A stretch of DNA of 64,000 bases from Clostridium saudiense (GCF_000577815.1 NZ_CBYM010000015.1:20151-84150), one strand, 5' to 3'. Shown: positions 1 through 9,577, counted from the stretch's first letter. Notes: generated by a model from the sequence alone, not told the origin. A program made the numbers and translations.

Positions 1-965
1 CCTCTAATTAAATTATTTCTATATAAATCATGGAAAGTTCTTGTCATCTTTCCTATACCTTTATTTGAATATACCATTACTACTTCTGGTGCTACAAACT
101 CTTGTCCTTCTTCTAAAACCCAAGCAAAATCTTCTGGATTTATTCCCATAACTACTCTTGTTGTATCAAATTGACATCCTTCAACTTGAGTAAGGAAATT
201 TCCTGAATAAACAAAATTAAATCCATAAACATTTCCACTTTCATCAGTAGCATCATTATCTAAAAGAGCTATAAATGGATTATCTTGATGACTTGATTCT
301 CCTCTAATACTAGATACAGCTTGTTTACCATAGCTTATCTTCTTTCTTGAAATATGTCTTTCTCTTGCCCATGATCCATGAAGAGAAATCATATCATAAT
401 TTACTCCATCAAAATCCACACAAGTTGATAGCACTTTAGTAAGAGTTACTGGATTATTAGAACAGTTCTTTACTATTATACTTCTAGTTATTACATCTAC
501 ACTTTCAAATGTTGTATATACTAAAACTACTTCTAAATTTAAATCTTTATCTAAACATGTTATTTCTAAAGTTGTACATTCATTTTCATCTCCAAAAGTA
601 GCAGGAAGTCCTTTTAATGATTTCTTTCCTTTAAATATTTCATGAGATACGTATTGCAGTTTACAAGCTGTATGTCCATTATTATCTCTTACTTGCAAAC
701 ATGATTCTCTAAAGTCGCCTATACCATGTGTTGAATATTCCATTGGGAAGCTATCATAAAATGATACTCTATCTCTATTATTTTTTGATGGTACATATGG
801 CGGCTCATCTATACGCAATAAATAATTAACGTTTTCATCAACTATCTTATTTCCAAAATAAACATGTCCAACAAATTGTTCCTCATCTACTATTGCTATA
901 ATATAAGATGTATCTTTTGAATCTAATTTAAATACTTTATGTTTTTCTATAAATCTTATACTCAT
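1..965 (-). CDS. Alpha-galactosidase (GH36), N-terminal part, cut by window edge
   Basis: About 321 codons are present; the C-terminal half lies beyond position 1. The protein begins MSIRFIEKHKVFKLD, and reads as the beta-sandwich N-terminal domain of family GH36 alpha-galactosidases, with stretches such as RIDEPPYVPS, FPMEYSTHGIGDFRE, SLHGSWARERH and NPEDFAWVLE that are typical of that family. Such enzymes release terminal alpha-linked galactose from melibiose and raffinose-type sugars. The ATG at 965-963 is preceded by AGGGGAG with normal spacing. No signal peptide is visible, so it is probably cytoplasmic. The catalytic aspartates would lie outside the window, so activity cannot be judged here. 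No sugar transporter or regulator is visible beside it. Confidence 0.85.
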   Translation of the reverse strand, partial: MSIRFIEKHKVFKLDSKDTSYIIAIVDEEQFVGHVYFGNKIVDENVNYLLRIDEPPYVPSKNNRDRVSFYDSFPMEYSTHGIGDFRESCLQVRDNNGHTACKLQYVSHEIFKGKKSLKGLPATFGDENECTTLEITCLDKDLNLEVVLVYTTFESVDVITRSIIVKNCSNNPVTLTKVLSTCVDFDGVNYDMISLHGSWARERHISRKKISYGKQAVSSIRGESSHQDNPFIALLDNDATDESGNVYGFNFVYSGNFLTQVEGCQFDTTRVVMGINPEDFAWVLEEGQEFVAPEVVMVYSNKGIGKMTRTFHDLYRNNLIR

Positions 966-1151
966 ACTCTTCTCCCCTAATTATTATATATTATTATCAC
1001 AAAATTAATTTTCAACTCTAACTTATTATAGTTACCTCCTTAAATCAATATTATTTAAAATCTTATTAATATTAATCGATATTACTGATTTTTTGTTTAT
1101 ATTACCACCAAAAAGCCATTAATAATACCATAATAATTTCATTAAAAACAT

Positions 1152-1193
1152 AAAAAAACTGTATAAAAACTACTTATAGTTTTTATACAGTTT
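1152..1193 (-). terminator. Terminator of the degV gene
   Basis: A perfect 17-bp stem (1156-1172 with 1177-1193) closes a CTTA loop. On the minus strand it is followed by a run of seven T (1158-1152). It lies just after the stop of the DegV gene. Confidence 0.9.
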
Positions 1194-1198
1194 AACTT

Positions 1199-2065
1199 TT
1201 ATCTATTACTTCCTAAAAATACTGCTGCTAAAACTCCTGGGCCTGCATGAGCACCTACAACATTTCCAACATAATTTATAATTACATTCTTAAATTTTAC
1301 TTCTTCTAAAATCATATCTCTTAAAGTTTCTGCTTCTTCTAAGCAATCACCATGACATATATATAATATTTCATTTTCAGTATCTACAGCTTTTTCTCTA
1401 ACTTCATTTACTAAAAATCTTAATGCCTTCTTCTTACCTTTAATTTTTTCACCTTGAATCAATTTACCTTCATCATCTAAAAATAAAGTTGGCTTAATAT
1501 TTAAAAGACCTCCAATAGCAGCAGTTGCACCTGAAATACGTCCACCTCTTTTTAAATGATTTAAATCATCTATTAATATGGAATGTATTACTTTTCTCTT
1601 ATTTTCTTCTAGCCAATTAACTATTTCTTCAGCCCCTATTCCACTATCTCTCATTTCACATGCTTTAGCTACTAGTAACCCTTGACCAACAGAAACACTT
1701 AATGAGTCAACTAAATAAATATTTGCATTTGGATATTCATCCATTAAATTATTCTTTGCTATATTAGCACTATTAAATGTCCCACTTAAATTTGATGATA
1801 ATGATATATATATAATTGAATCTCCATTTTTTATATATTTAATAAATTCTTCTTCAAACTCATGAGCATTTATTTGAGATGTTGTCGGTGTTGCTCCTTC
1901 TCTCATCTTATTATAAAAATCTTTATAACTTAAAGTTTCACCTAAATCATCTTTTATTGCTTGTCCATTTAAATTTAATATTAATGACAATAATCCTATA
2001 TTATTATTTTTTATATAATCTCTTGTTAAATCACATGCTGAATCCGTTATTATCTTTATTCCCAT
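1199..2065 (-). CDS. DegV family fatty-acid-binding protein
   Basis: 288 aa. The N-terminus IKIITDSACDLTRDYI is the DegV signature, and the middle has SLSSNLSGTFNSA, the conserved Ser-rich lipid-head-group loop. Later come DDLNHLKRGGRISGATA and, near the end, HAGPGVLAAVF. DegV proteins bind one fatty acid molecule; some (FakB) present it to the FakA kinase for phospholipid synthesis. No fakA is seen in this window. It is a single gene between its own terminator and the gpmI terminator. A second DegV gene lies at 9831-10667; the two flank the glycolytic block. Confidence 0.9.
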   Translation of the reverse strand: MGIKIITDSACDLTRDYIKNNNIGLLSLILNLNGQAIKDDLGETLSYKDFYNKMREGATPTTSQINAHEFEEEFIKYIKNGDSIIYISLSSNLSGTFNSANIAKNNLMDEYPNANIYLVDSLSVSVGQGLLVAKACEMRDSGIGAEEIVNWLEENKRKVIHSILIDDLNHLKRGGRISGATAAIGGLLNIKPTLFLDDEGKLIQGEKIKGKKKALRFLVNEVREKAVDTENEILYICHGDCLEEAETLRDMILEEVKFKNVIINYVGNVVGAHAGPGVLAAVFLGSNR

Positions 2066-2173
2066 AATTTTAATCCTCCACTAACTTTATAATAGCTGTG
2101 TTTTGTTTTGTAAAGAAATTATATATGTAAATATTAAAATTGTCAAATGTTTTGATATTCAAACTATATGCAC

Positions 2174-2198
2174 AAAAAAGAGAGGGATTCCCCCTCTC
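2174..2198 (-). terminator. Terminator of gpmI
   Basis: A 7-bp GC-rich stem (2180-2186 with 2192-2198) with a 5-nt loop is followed on the minus strand by six T. It sits 9 nt past the gpmI stop. Confidence 0.9.
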
Positions 2199-2206
2199 CT
2201 AAAATA

Positions 2207-3739
2207 CTATTTTATTAAAGATTCACCTGACATTTCAGCTGGAACATCTAATCCCATAACTGTTAACATTGTTGGTGCTATATCAGCAAGTTTTCCATCC
2301 TTTAAAGACTTACCTTCTGTGTGGTTAGATACCCATACAAATGGAACTGGATCAGTTGTGTGAGCTGTAAATGGATTTCCTGTTGTTAAGTCAATCATAG
2401 TTTCAGCATTTCCGTGGTCAGCAGTTATAAATACTGTTCCATCTAATTCTAAAACTTTATCAACTACTCTTCCTAAGCATGTATCAACAGCTTCAACAGC
2501 AGCTTTAGCAGCTTCCATTACTCCAGTATGTCCAACCATATCTGGGTTAGCATAGTTTAATATAATCATGTCATACTTATCTGAATCTAATCTCTTTATT
2601 AATTCATCAGTTAATTCTGGTGCACTCATTTCTGGTTTTAAGTCATAAGTTGCAACCTTTGGAGATGCAATAAGAGCCCTATCTTCACCTTCGTTTTCTT
2701 TTTCAACACCACCGTTGAAGAAGAATGTAACGTGAGCATATTTTTCAGTTTCTGCTATTCTTAATTGATTTAATCCCTTAGAAGCAACATATTCACCTAA
2801 AGTATTAGTTATTGCTTCTGGTCTGTAAGCAACTTCAACACCTTCTAAAGTCTTATCGTATTGAGTCATTGTTACAAATACTAAATCTAAAGTTTCTCTT
2901 TCAAATCCAGCAAATTCTTTATCGTTTATAGCTCTAGTTATTTCTCTAGCTCTATCAGGTCTGAAGTTAAAGAATACTACTGAATCCCCATTCTTTATTG
3001 TTCCAGTTGGAGCTCCATTTTCTTCGATAACGCATGGTAATACGAACTCATCTGATTTGTTATCAGCATAAGATTTTTCCATACATTCAACAGCAGATGT
3101 AGCAGTTTCACCTTTTCCAAGTACCATTGCATCATAAGCTAATTGTACTCTTTCCCATCTGTTATCTCTATCCATTGCATAGTATCTTCCTGAAATAGAA
3201 GCAATTTTACCTACTCCGATTTCAGCCATGTAGTTTTCTAATTCAACAACGAAGTCTTTTCCTGAACCTGGAGCAACGTCTCTACCATCCATAAAGCAGT
3301 GAACATATACATTTTTAACTTCTTGTTCTTTAGCTAATTTTAATAATCCTTTTAAGTGATCTATATGAGAGTGAACTCCACCATTAGATAATAATCCCAT
3401 TAAGTGTAATGCACTATTATCTTTTTTAGCATTTTCCATAGCTTTTAATAATGCTTCATTTTTAAAGAATCCACCTTCGTTTATTTCTTTAGTTATTCTT
3501 GTTAATTCTTGGTATATAATTCTTCCTGCACCAATATTTAAGTGTCCTACTTCTGAATTACCCATTTGTCCATCTGGTAATCCAACAAACATTCCGCTTG
3601 CTTGTAATTCTGAGTGAGGATAGTTTGCAACTAATTTATCAAAGTTTGGTTTATTAGCAGCTGCAACTGCGTTTCCATCACCTTCTGGAGCAATTCCAAA
3701 TCCATCTAATATCATTAACATTACAGGTTTCTTAGCCAT
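2207..3739 (-). CDS. gpmI: 2,3-bisphosphoglycerate-independent phosphoglycerate mutase
   Basis: 510 aa, the usual length for this cofactor-independent, manganese-dependent enzyme, which interconverts 3- and 2-phosphoglycerate in glycolysis. The start MAKKPVMLMILDGFG holds the first metal-binding Asp. GNSEVGHLNIGAGR carries the catalytic Ser that forms the phosphoserine, and ITADHGNAE and AHTTDPVPFV carry metal ligands. The ATG at 3739 is chosen because GGAGGG ends 4 nt before it; an in-frame TTG 12 nt upstream lies inside that ribosome site. Unlike in many clostridia it is not joined to tpiA: a gene on the other strand lies between them, and gpmI has its own promoter and terminator. Confidence 0.97.
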   Translation of the reverse strand: MAKKPVMLMILDGFGIAPEGDGNAVAAANKPNFDKLVANYPHSELQASGMFVGLPDGQMGNSEVGHLNIGAGRIIYQELTRITKEINEGGFFKNEALLKAMENAKKDNSALHLMGLLSNGGVHSHIDHLKGLLKLAKEQEVKNVYVHCFMDGRDVAPGSGKDFVVELENYMAEIGVGKIASISGRYYAMDRDNRWERVQLAYDAMVLGKGETATSAVECMEKSYADNKSDEFVLPCVIEENGAPTGTIKNGDSVVFFNFRPDRAREITRAINDKEFAGFERETLDLVFVTMTQYDKTLEGVEVAYRPEAITNTLGEYVASKGLNQLRIAETEKYAHVTFFFNGGVEKENEGEDRALIASPKVATYDLKPEMSAPELTDELIKRLDSDKYDMIILNYANPDMVGHTGVMEAAKAAVEAVDTCLGRVVDKVLELDGTVFITADHGNAETMIDLTTGNPFTAHTTDPVPFVWVSNHTEGKSLKDGKLADIAPTMLTVMGLDVPAEMSGESLIK

Positions 3740-3779
3740 AATTCCCTCCAAATATATAAATACTTTTTAGTTTCAAAAA

Positions 3780-3833
3780 GACTTATAACCTTGTGAGTTT
3801 CATCATATAGCTTAAGTCCTCTCTGAATCTCAC
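3780..3833 (-). promoter_or_regulatory. Possible pseudoknot in the gpmI leader
   Basis: In the minus-strand leader RNA, GUGAG (3833-3829 region) can pair with CUCAC (3797-3793), and GACUUA (3818-3813) with UAAGUC (3785-3780). The two pairings interleave, as in an H-type pseudoknot. The second stem is followed at once by a short U run (UUUUUG). The function is not known. Confidence 0.35.
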
Positions 3834-3864
3834 TCGTCATTAGTATTCTTATTGAACCATTTTT

Positions 3865-3893
3865 ATTATACTATAATTATTATTTCTAAACAA
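3865..3893 (-). promoter_or_regulatory. Sigma-A-type promoter of gpmI
   Basis: On the minus strand TTGTTT (3893-3888), a 17-nt spacer and a perfect TATAAT (3870-3865) are present. This gives a leader of about 120 nt before the gpmI ATG. The rest of the gap up to 4047 holds a TATAAT (about 4012-4017) and an AAAGGATGG ribosome site for the plus-strand gene at 4048. Confidence 0.65.
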
Positions 3894-4047
3894 TATAGAT
3901 ACTTTTTTGTAAACGATTGTCTAAAAAATTTTCTGATAATTTATTTTTAGCATTTTTATCAATAATTATTTTATTATTTATTAAAGTCACTTAATATTTA
4001 TTTCTTTTCATATAATGAATTAGAATATCTACAAAGGATGGTTTATT

Positions 4048-5109
4048 ATGAAAAAGCTTTTAATTTATATTATAATTCTAGCAATAACGCTAATTGTGAC
4101 ATTAAATCTCTTTGTATTTTATAACAATTCTTCGCTATCAAATACTTTAAATAATTCAGATAATATTAGGAATACAATAACTGAGCTTGATAACTTTAAA
4201 ACTACAATAACTGAAATGAGTGATTCTCAAGAATCTTTTATAGTAACAGGCAATTCAAAATATAAAGATGATTATGAAACTAACTTAAACAATGCTTATG
4301 ATTATTCAGATACACTTTTAAATAATGGAATAATATCAACAGAAGATAAAAATACACTTGTTGATTTAATTAAAGATTATGATTCCATAAATCAAACAAT
4401 TTTTGATAGTAGTATAACTTATCCTGCTTCAAAAGATTTTGAAACCCTTGTTACCAATTCTAATAATGCTAAGTTAAAAATTCTTCACTCTGTTAGTAAT
4501 CTTATAGCTGCTCATAGGGATTCTCTTGAAAAATCATCAAATAATATTTCGCAATCCATTGGTAATCAAAAAACTTTTATAAGTTGGATTAGTAGTATCT
4601 TTACTGCTTTAATGGCTATTCCTCCACTACTTGCAAAAAAATTCATAAATAACTCTAAGAATATTAGTAATAGTTTTACTTCCTTAACATCAACTAATAC
4701 AACTAATTCTAATAGTAATGATGAATCTTCAACTTTATCTGATTCAATTAGTACATTAGAAACATTTTTCAACTTTCAAAATAATGCTGAGGAAATAAAA
4801 GAAGTACGAAACCAATTAATTCAAAATGCTACATTAATTAATTATTTGAATGTTGTCGACTTTAACAATTTAGAAATGTCAAAAAACTATAATGATTGTA
4901 AAAATGAATTATCATCAATCATTAATGAATTTATTAATATTGAAAAGAAATGTTTAGAGAATTCATCAATAGATATATGTAATGAAATAGAATCAATAAA
5001 ATTAGCCTTAGATCAACTTTCAAATTCTATAAACAATTTATATAACTATAATGAATATATGATTAATATAAGTAAAATACTTCTTAAGAAAACTATTGAT
5101 TCTAAATAA
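4048..5109 (+). CDS. CHASE3-like membrane sensor protein without output domain
   Basis: 353 aa of unknown function. Residues about 3-25 form a membrane segment. The next 150 residues are helical and include SQESFIVTGNSKYKDDYE, which resembles the core of CHASE3/4-helix-bundle sensor domains. A second hydrophobic segment (about 175-195, ISSIFTALMAIPPLL) would return the chain to the cytoplasm. The last 155 residues are Ser/Asn-rich and then coiled-coil-like, with no recognisable kinase, GGDEF, methyl-accepting or HAMP domain. It lies on the plus strand inside an otherwise minus-strand glycolytic region, with its own promoter-like TATAAT and a terminator shared with tpiA. It may be a truncated receptor or a sensor that acts through a partner. 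Family assignment is by pattern only. Confidence 0.5.
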   Translation: MKKLLIYIIILAITLIVTLNLFVFYNNSSLSNTLNNSDNIRNTITELDNFKTTITEMSDSQESFIVTGNSKYKDDYETNLNNAYDYSDTLLNNGIISTEDKNTLVDLIKDYDSINQTIFDSSITYPASKDFETLVTNSNNAKLKILHSVSNLIAAHRDSLEKSSNNISQSIGNQKTFISWISSIFTALMAIPPLLAKKFINNSKNISNSFTSLTSTNTTNSNSNDESSTLSDSISTLETFFNFQNNAEEIKEVRNQLIQNATLINYLNVVDFNNLEMSKNYNDCKNELSSIINEFINIEKKCLENSSIDICNEIESIKLALDQLSNSINNLYNYNEYMINISKILLKKTIDSK

Positions 5110-5115
5110 TTTAAT

Positions 5116-5151
5116 AAAAAAAGAAATCCCTAGCAGAGGATTTCTTTTTTT
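5116..5151. terminator. Bidirectional terminator between the CHASE3-like gene and tpiA
   Basis: A perfect 14-bp stem (5116-5129 with 5138-5151) encloses an 8-nt loop. The A-run on the left arm and T-run on the right make it work on both strands for two convergent genes. Confidence 0.9.
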
Positions 5152-5160
5152 TATTAAATT

Positions 5161-5907
5161 CTAGTAGTTTACGATTTGAGCAAAATCAGTAGCAACTAAA
5201 CTAGCTCCACCAACTAAAGCTCCATCGATATCAGATTGAGCCATTTGAGCTTTTATAGTTCCTGGCTTAACTGATCCACCATATTGGATTCTTACTTTGT
5301 TAGCAACTTCTTGACCAAACATTTCAGCAACAACGCTTCTTACAGCCATTATTGTTTCGTTTGCTTGCTCATCTGTAGCAGTCTTTCCTGTTCCGATAGC
5401 CCAGATTGGTTCGTAAGCTATAACAACTTTTTCTGCTAATTCTGGTGATAAACCTTCTAAATCAGCTTTGATTTGAGCTCCAACAACTTCGTTAGTTGTT
5501 CCATTTTCTCTTTGCTCTAAAGTTTCTCCACAGCAAAGGATTGGAGTTAAGTTGTGAGCGAAAGCAGCTTTAACTTTCTTGTTTAAAGCTTCATCAGTTT
5601 CGTTGAAGTATTCTCTTCTTTCACTATGTCCTAAAACAACATAGCTAACTCCCATAGCTTCTAACATTCCTGGAGCAACTTCACCAGTGAAAGCTCCTTT
5701 TTCTTCAAAGTGCATGTTTTGAGCAGCAACTTTGATGTTTGATCCTTCAACTGCTTTTAATACAGCATCTAAACAAACAAAAGTAGGGCAAACTACTACA
5801 TCACAAGTAGCATCCTTAACTAATGGTTTTAATTCATTTATAACTTTAACAGCTTCTTCTGGAGTGTAGTGCATCTTCCAGTTTCCAGCGATAATAGCTT
5901 TTCTCAT
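5161..5907 (-). CDS. tpiA: Triosephosphate isomerase
   Basis: 248 aa, normal for this TIM-barrel enzyme, which interconverts dihydroxyacetone phosphate and glyceraldehyde 3-phosphate. AGNWKMH carries the active-site Asn and Lys, [11 protein letters not shown] the catalytic His, and [16 protein letters not shown] the catalytic Glu and the mobile loop; YGGSVKPGT and GALVGGASL bind phosphate. The ATG at 5907 follows AGAGGTG with 7-nt spacing; an upstream in-frame GTG lies inside that site and is not used here. It is the last gene of cggR-gapA-pgk-tpiA and is separated from pgk by a copy of the dispersed intergenic repeat. Confidence 0.98.
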   Translation of the reverse strand: MRKAIIAGNWKMHYTPEEAVKVINELKPLVKDATCDVVVCPTFVCLDAVLKAVEGSNIKVAAQNMHFEEKGAFTGEVAPGMLEAMGVSYVVLGHSERREYFNETDEALNKKVKAAFAHNLTPILCCGETLEQRENGTTNEVVGAQIKADLEGLSPELAEKVVIAYEPIWAIGTGKTATDEQANETIMAVRSVVAEMFGQEVANKVRIQYGGSVKPGTIKAQMAQSDIDGALVGGASLVATDFAQIVNY

Positions 5908-5940
5908 TGTATTCACCTCTATAAAAAATTTTTCAAAATT

Positions 5941-6037
5941 TTAATTAATAATTAAGTTAGAAACTGCTAATGCAGTTTCTAAAAAATATATTTTTCTAAA
6001 GTCAGCCAAAGCAGACTTTATTACTTAACTATTAACA
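5941..6037. repeat. Dispersed two-hairpin intergenic repeat, copy A
   Basis: It lies between pgk and tpiA. Hairpin 1 is a perfect 11-bp stem with a TAAT loop (5957-5967 with 5972-5982, core AAACTGC/GCAGTTT). Hairpin 2 is at 5998-6019 (AAAGTC/GACTTT). The right end has TTAACTATTAA. Related copies are at 15380-15500, 40436-40588 and 51064-51169; this one has different bases in both stems but keeps the pairing. Confidence 0.65.
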
Positions 6038-6041
6038 GCTC

Positions 6042-7220
6042 TTATTTATCGTTTAAAGCAGCGATTCCTGGTAAAGTTTTACCTTCTAAGAATTCTAATG
6101 AAGCTCCACCACCTGTAGAGATGTGAGTCATTTTGTCTCCGAATCCTAAGATGTTAACAGCAGCAGCTGAGTCTCCTCCACCGATAACTGTTGTAGCATC
6201 TGCATCAGCCATAGCCTTAGCAACAGCAATTGTTCCTTTGTTGAAGTTTTCGAATTCGAATACTCCCATTGGTCCGTTCCAGATAACAGTCTTAGCATCT
6301 TTAATTGCGTCAGCATATAAAGCTTCTGTCTTAGGTCCGATATCTAATCCCATGAATCCAGCTGGAATGTTTTGATCTTCAGTAACTGTAGCTTCAACAT
6401 CCTTGAATCCATCAGCAATTCTGTGGTCTACTGGTAATAAGAATTTAACACCGTTAGCTTCAGCTTTAGCTATCATTTCCTTAGCGTAGTCCATTCTATC
6501 ATCTTCACATAAAGAAGTTCCGATTTCATATCCTTGAGCTTTTAAGAATGTGTAAGCCATTCCTCCCCCAATGATGATTGTATCAACTTTTTCTAATAAG
6601 TTGTTGATAACAGCTATTTTATCAGAAACCTTAGATCCACCTAATATAGCAACGAAAGGTCTAACTGGGTTGTTTACAGCTTCCCCTAAGAATTTTAATT
6701 CTTTTTGGATTAAGTATCCGCATACAGCTGTATCTACAAACTTAGTAACACCTTCAGTTGAAGAGTGAGCTCTGTGAGCAGTTCCGAATGCATCATTAAC
6801 GTAGATATCACATAAAGAAGCTAATTCCTTAGATAATTCTTCTCCGTTCTTAGTTTCTTCTTTTCTGCATCTAGTGTTTTCTAATAATACAACGTCTCCG
6901 TCTTTCATATCAGCAACAGCTTTTCTAGCATTTTCTCCAACAACTTCTTCATCTCTAGCGAAAACAACTTCTTTACCTAACATTTCGCTTAATCTTACAG
7001 CAACTGGTGCTAAAGTCTTAGAAGCATCTTTTCCTAAGTGAGAGCAAAGTATAACTTTAGCTCCATTTTCAACTAAGTACTTGATTGTTGGAAGAGCTCC
7101 TACTAATCTATTTTCATCAGTGATAACTCCATCTTTTAATGGAACGTTAAAGTCACATCTTACTAAAACTCTTTTACCGTTAACTTGAACATCTTCAATT
7201 GTTTTCTTATTAAAGCTCAT
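6042..7220 (-). CDS. pgk: Phosphoglycerate kinase
   Basis: 392 aa, full length for this two-domain enzyme, which transfers phosphate from 1,3-bisphosphoglycerate to [16 protein letters not shown] near the N-terminus is the PGK signature; GGSKVSDK and the C-terminal GGGDSAAAV and [13 protein letters not shown] belong to the nucleotide-binding and hinge regions. The ATG at 7220 is used because GAGGTG lies 6 nt before it; the in-frame GTG 9 nt upstream is part of that ribosome site. It follows gapA across a 150-nt gap with a strong RNA hairpin (7263-7312). Confidence 0.98.
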   Translation of the reverse strand: MSFNKKTIEDVQVNGKRVLVRCDFNVPLKDGVITDENRLVGALPTIKYLVENGAKVILCSHLGKDASKTLAPVAVRLSEMLGKEVVFARDEEVVGENARKAVADMKDGDVVLLENTRCRKEETKNGEELSKELASLCDIYVNDAFGTAHRAHSSTEGVTKFVDTAVCGYLIQKELKFLGEAVNNPVRPFVAILGGSKVSDKIAVINNLLEKVDTIIIGGGMAYTFLKAQGYEIGTSLCEDDRMDYAKEMIAKAEANGVKFLLPVDHRIADGFKDVEATVTEDQNIPAGFMGLDIGPKTEALYADAIKDAKTVIWNGPMGVFEFENFNKGTIAVAKAMADADATTVIGGGDSAAAVNILGFGDKMTHISTGGGASLEFLEGKTLPGIAALNDK

Positions 7221-7262
7221 TCTTTTCACCTCATAATTTATTCATAATTTTATCTATAATTT

Positions 7263-7312
7263 TAAAATAGGCCCGGTCTTATAAGTATGCCTTAGAGACC
7301 GGACCCATTTTA
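7263..7312 (-). other. Strong RNA hairpin between gapA and pgk
   Basis: In the minus-strand transcript all 17 positions of 7312-7296 pair with 7279-7263, including two G-U pairs that would be mismatches on the other strand, around a 16-nt loop. No U run follows, so it is not a standard terminator. An mRNA-processing or stability element between gapA and pgk is the simplest reading. Confidence 0.65.
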
Positions 7313-7372
7313 GGATCTTATAAGAGTGCTTTTGTAAGCATCTAATCCGTATATATAATTATCTATTAAAAA

Positions 7373-8386
7373 TTAAGCTAATTCAGCGAAGTATTTAATA
7401 GTTCTAACCATTTGGCTAGTGTATGAGTTTTCGTTGTCATACCATGAAACAACTTGAACTTGGTATAATCCTTCTCCGATTTCAGATACCATTGTTTGAG
7501 TTGCATCGAATAATGAACCGTATTTGATTCCGATGATGTCTGAAGAAACTAATTCTTCTTCAGTGTAACCGAATGATTCGTTAGAAGCAGCTTTCATAGC
7601 AGCATTGATTCCTTCTACAGTTACATTTTCACCCTTAACAACTGCAACTAAGATTGTGCTTGATCCAGTTGGAACTGGTACTCTTTGTGCAGAACCGATT
7701 AATTTTCCGTTTAATTCTGGAATAACTAATCCGATAGCTTTAGCAGCTCCAGTTGAGTTAGGTACTATGTTAACAGCCCCAGCTCTAGCTCTTCTTAAAT
7801 CACCTTTTCTTTGAGGACCATCTAAGATCATTTGGTCTCCAGTGTAAGCGTGGATTGTTGACATTATTCCTGATTGGATTGTAGCGTAGTCATTTAAAGC
7901 TTTAGCCATTGGAGCTAAGCAGTTTGTAGTACAAGATGCAGCTGAAATTATGTTATCTTCAGCAGTTAATATATCTTGGTTTACGTTGAATACAACTGTT
8001 GGAAGGTCGTTTCCAGCTGGAGCTGATATAACAACTTTCTTAGCACCTGCTTCAATGTGAGCTTGAGATTTAGCTTTTGATACGTAGAATCCAGTACATT
8101 CTAAAACTACGTCAACGCCAATTTCTCCCCAAGGTAATTTAGAAGCATCAGCTTCAGCATATATTCTAACTTCTTTTCCATCAACAGTGATAGAATTTTC
8201 TCCAGCAACAACTGTATCACCTAAAGCGTATCTACCTTGTGCTGAATCATATTTTAATAAATGAGCTAACATTTTTGGGCTTGTTAAATCGTTGATAGCA
8301 ACTATTTCATACCCTTCTGCTCCAAACATTTGTCTAAATGCAAGACGTCCTATACGTCCAAAACCGTTTATTGCAACTCTTACCAT
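7373..8386 (-). CDS. gapA: Glyceraldehyde-3-phosphate dehydrogenase (NAD-dependent)
   Basis: 337 aa. It oxidises glyceraldehyde 3-phosphate to 1,3-bisphosphoglycerate. [17 protein letters not shown] is the NAD-binding Rossmann start, [12 protein letters not shown] carries the catalytic Cys, and HAYTGDQ the catalytic His; SWYDNENSY is near the C-terminus. The Asp in AINDLTSP at the end of the second strand suits NAD over NADP. The ATG follows AGGAGGTAATTGTA. It lies directly downstream of cggR, as in Bacillus. Confidence 0.98.
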   Translation of the reverse strand: MVRVAINGFGRIGRLAFRQMFGAEGYEIVAINDLTSPKMLAHLLKYDSAQGRYALGDTVVAGENSITVDGKEVRIYAEADASKLPWGEIGVDVVLECTGFYVSKAKSQAHIEAGAKKVVISAPAGNDLPTVVFNVNQDILTAEDNIISAASCTTNCLAPMAKALNDYATIQSGIMSTIHAYTGDQMILDGPQRKGDLRRARAGAVNIVPNSTGAAKAIGLVIPELNGKLIGSAQRVPVPTGSSTILVAVVKGENVTVEGINAAMKAASNESFGYTEEELVSSDIIGIKYGSLFDATQTMVSEIGEGLYQVQVVSWYDNENSYTSQMVRTIKYFAELA

Positions 8387-8491
8387 TACAATTACCTCCT
8401 AAAAATAGATATTATATATTTAAAATTAAATTTTAAATCGTAATTAATATGTTGAAATATCTTAATTAACAAACTTTATTCTAATTAAGTA

Positions 8492-9529
8492 TTATTTATT
8501 TAACTTAATTAATTCAGCAATTTTTCTTCCTGCAGCTTCATCTGTTACTAAAACAGCATTTGAATTATTCATTTCAGCTGCAATAATAGCTTCCACTTTA
8601 TTTTCTCCTGCAGCCACAGCAATATGCGTGTTAATTTTTTTAGCATCATTAATATTTATTCCAATTGGTGTATTTTCTGAAACAACTTCTGAATTTTTAT
8701 TAAAATAACATCCAAAAGCTTCACCAACTGCTCCTAACTCTTGAAGTTTACTTATATATTCTTCTGACAATCCACGCTTTTTAGCCATATGAATTGCATT
8801 ACCTATTCCATAAATTAAAATATCAGCATTATGAATAGTATCAATAACTTCTTTTATTTGTTTTTCTTTAAGAAGTCCTTCTAATACTTTATGGCTTACA
8901 TTTTCAGGAATGTGTAATAATCTATAAGTTCCATCAAGTTTATTTGCTAACGATGCTGCTAGATAATTAGCTTGACTTTCAACTTTTCTTCCCATTCCGC
9001 CTCTAGCAGGAATAACAAGAACATCTGAAACATTATTTACCTTTGGAAAAGCTTCAACCACTTCTTTAATTGTGCTTCCTCCAGTTATGGCAATTATATC
9101 TTTATCTTTAATAAGATTCTTTATATAGTTAGCTGCTGCTCTACCTAGTTCCTTAATGGTTTCTGGATTTTCATAAACATTTCCTGGAACTATAACAACA
9201 TCTTTTACGCCTAAAAATGATTTAATACATTGCTCAATATCGTTTAACCCTTTAATTTCATAGATAAATTCTTTTAATCCATCTAATACTTTTTGTCCAT
9301 CTTTTGTAACTGTCATACCAGGGGTATTAATTTCTATTAAGCTTTGTGATTTTAATAAATCAATTTCATTTCTAACTACTCTTTCGCCAAGATTAAGTTC
9401 ATTTGCTAGCATCCTTCTTCCAATAGGTTGGTTATAATAAATTGTCCTTAAAACATTATATCGCTTTTCCAGGACTTCCACTAGCTCAGGAACTATCTTT
9501 CTTTGCAACTCTAATATTTCCTGCACCAC
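8492..9529 (-). CDS. cggR: Central glycolytic genes regulator CggR (SorC/DeoR-type repressor)
   Basis: 345 aa. An N-terminal winged-helix DNA-binding region (about 20-85, with LANELNLGERVVRNEIDLLK) is followed by a SorC-type sugar-phosphate-binding domain (about 90-340, with AITGGSTIKEV and PARGGMGRKVESQ). In Bacillus subtilis CggR represses the gapA operon and is released by fructose-1,6-bisphosphate. Position ahead of gapA-pgk-tpiA and a matching operator support the same role here. Two adjacent GTG codons can start it: GGAGGG lies 3 nt before the first and 6 nt before the second, so the second may be the true start. The first is given. Confidence 0.95.
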   Translation of the reverse strand: MVQEILELQRKIVPELVEVLEKRYNVLRTIYYNQPIGRRMLANELNLGERVVRNEIDLLKSQSLIEINTPGMTVTKDGQKVLDGLKEFIYEIKGLNDIEQCIKSFLGVKDVVIVPGNVYENPETIKELGRAAANYIKNLIKDKDIIAITGGSTIKEVVEAFPKVNNVSDVLVIPARGGMGRKVESQANYLAASLANKLDGTYRLLHIPENVSHKVLEGLLKEKQIKEVIDTIHNADILIYGIGNAIHMAKKRGLSEEYISKLQELGAVGEAFGCYFNKNSEVVSENTPIGININDAKKINTHIAVAAGENKVEAIIAAEMNNSNAVLVTDEAAGRKIAELIKLNK

Positions 9530-9542
9530 AGACCCTCCTTTG

Positions 9543-9577
9543 GACTAAAAACGTCCCAGCAATGACTTTTATGTCCC
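9543..9577 (-). promoter_or_regulatory. CggR operator
   Basis: Two direct repeats are read on the minus strand: GGGACATAAAAGTC and GGGACGTTTTTAGTC, with the GGGAC starts 20 bp apart. This closely resembles the two-repeat CggR operator described for B. subtilis. It lies between the -10 element and the cggR start. Confidence 0.85.

Noticed and set aside
1030..1050. AAGGAGGTAAC on the minus strand as a gene start
   Set aside because: No start codon or open frame follows at usable distance before the alpha-galactosidase start.
2103..2363. 86-aa plus-strand ORF over the end of gpmI
   Set aside because: It overlaps a certain gene on the other strand, has no ribosome site, and its sequence is the mirror of gpmI codons.
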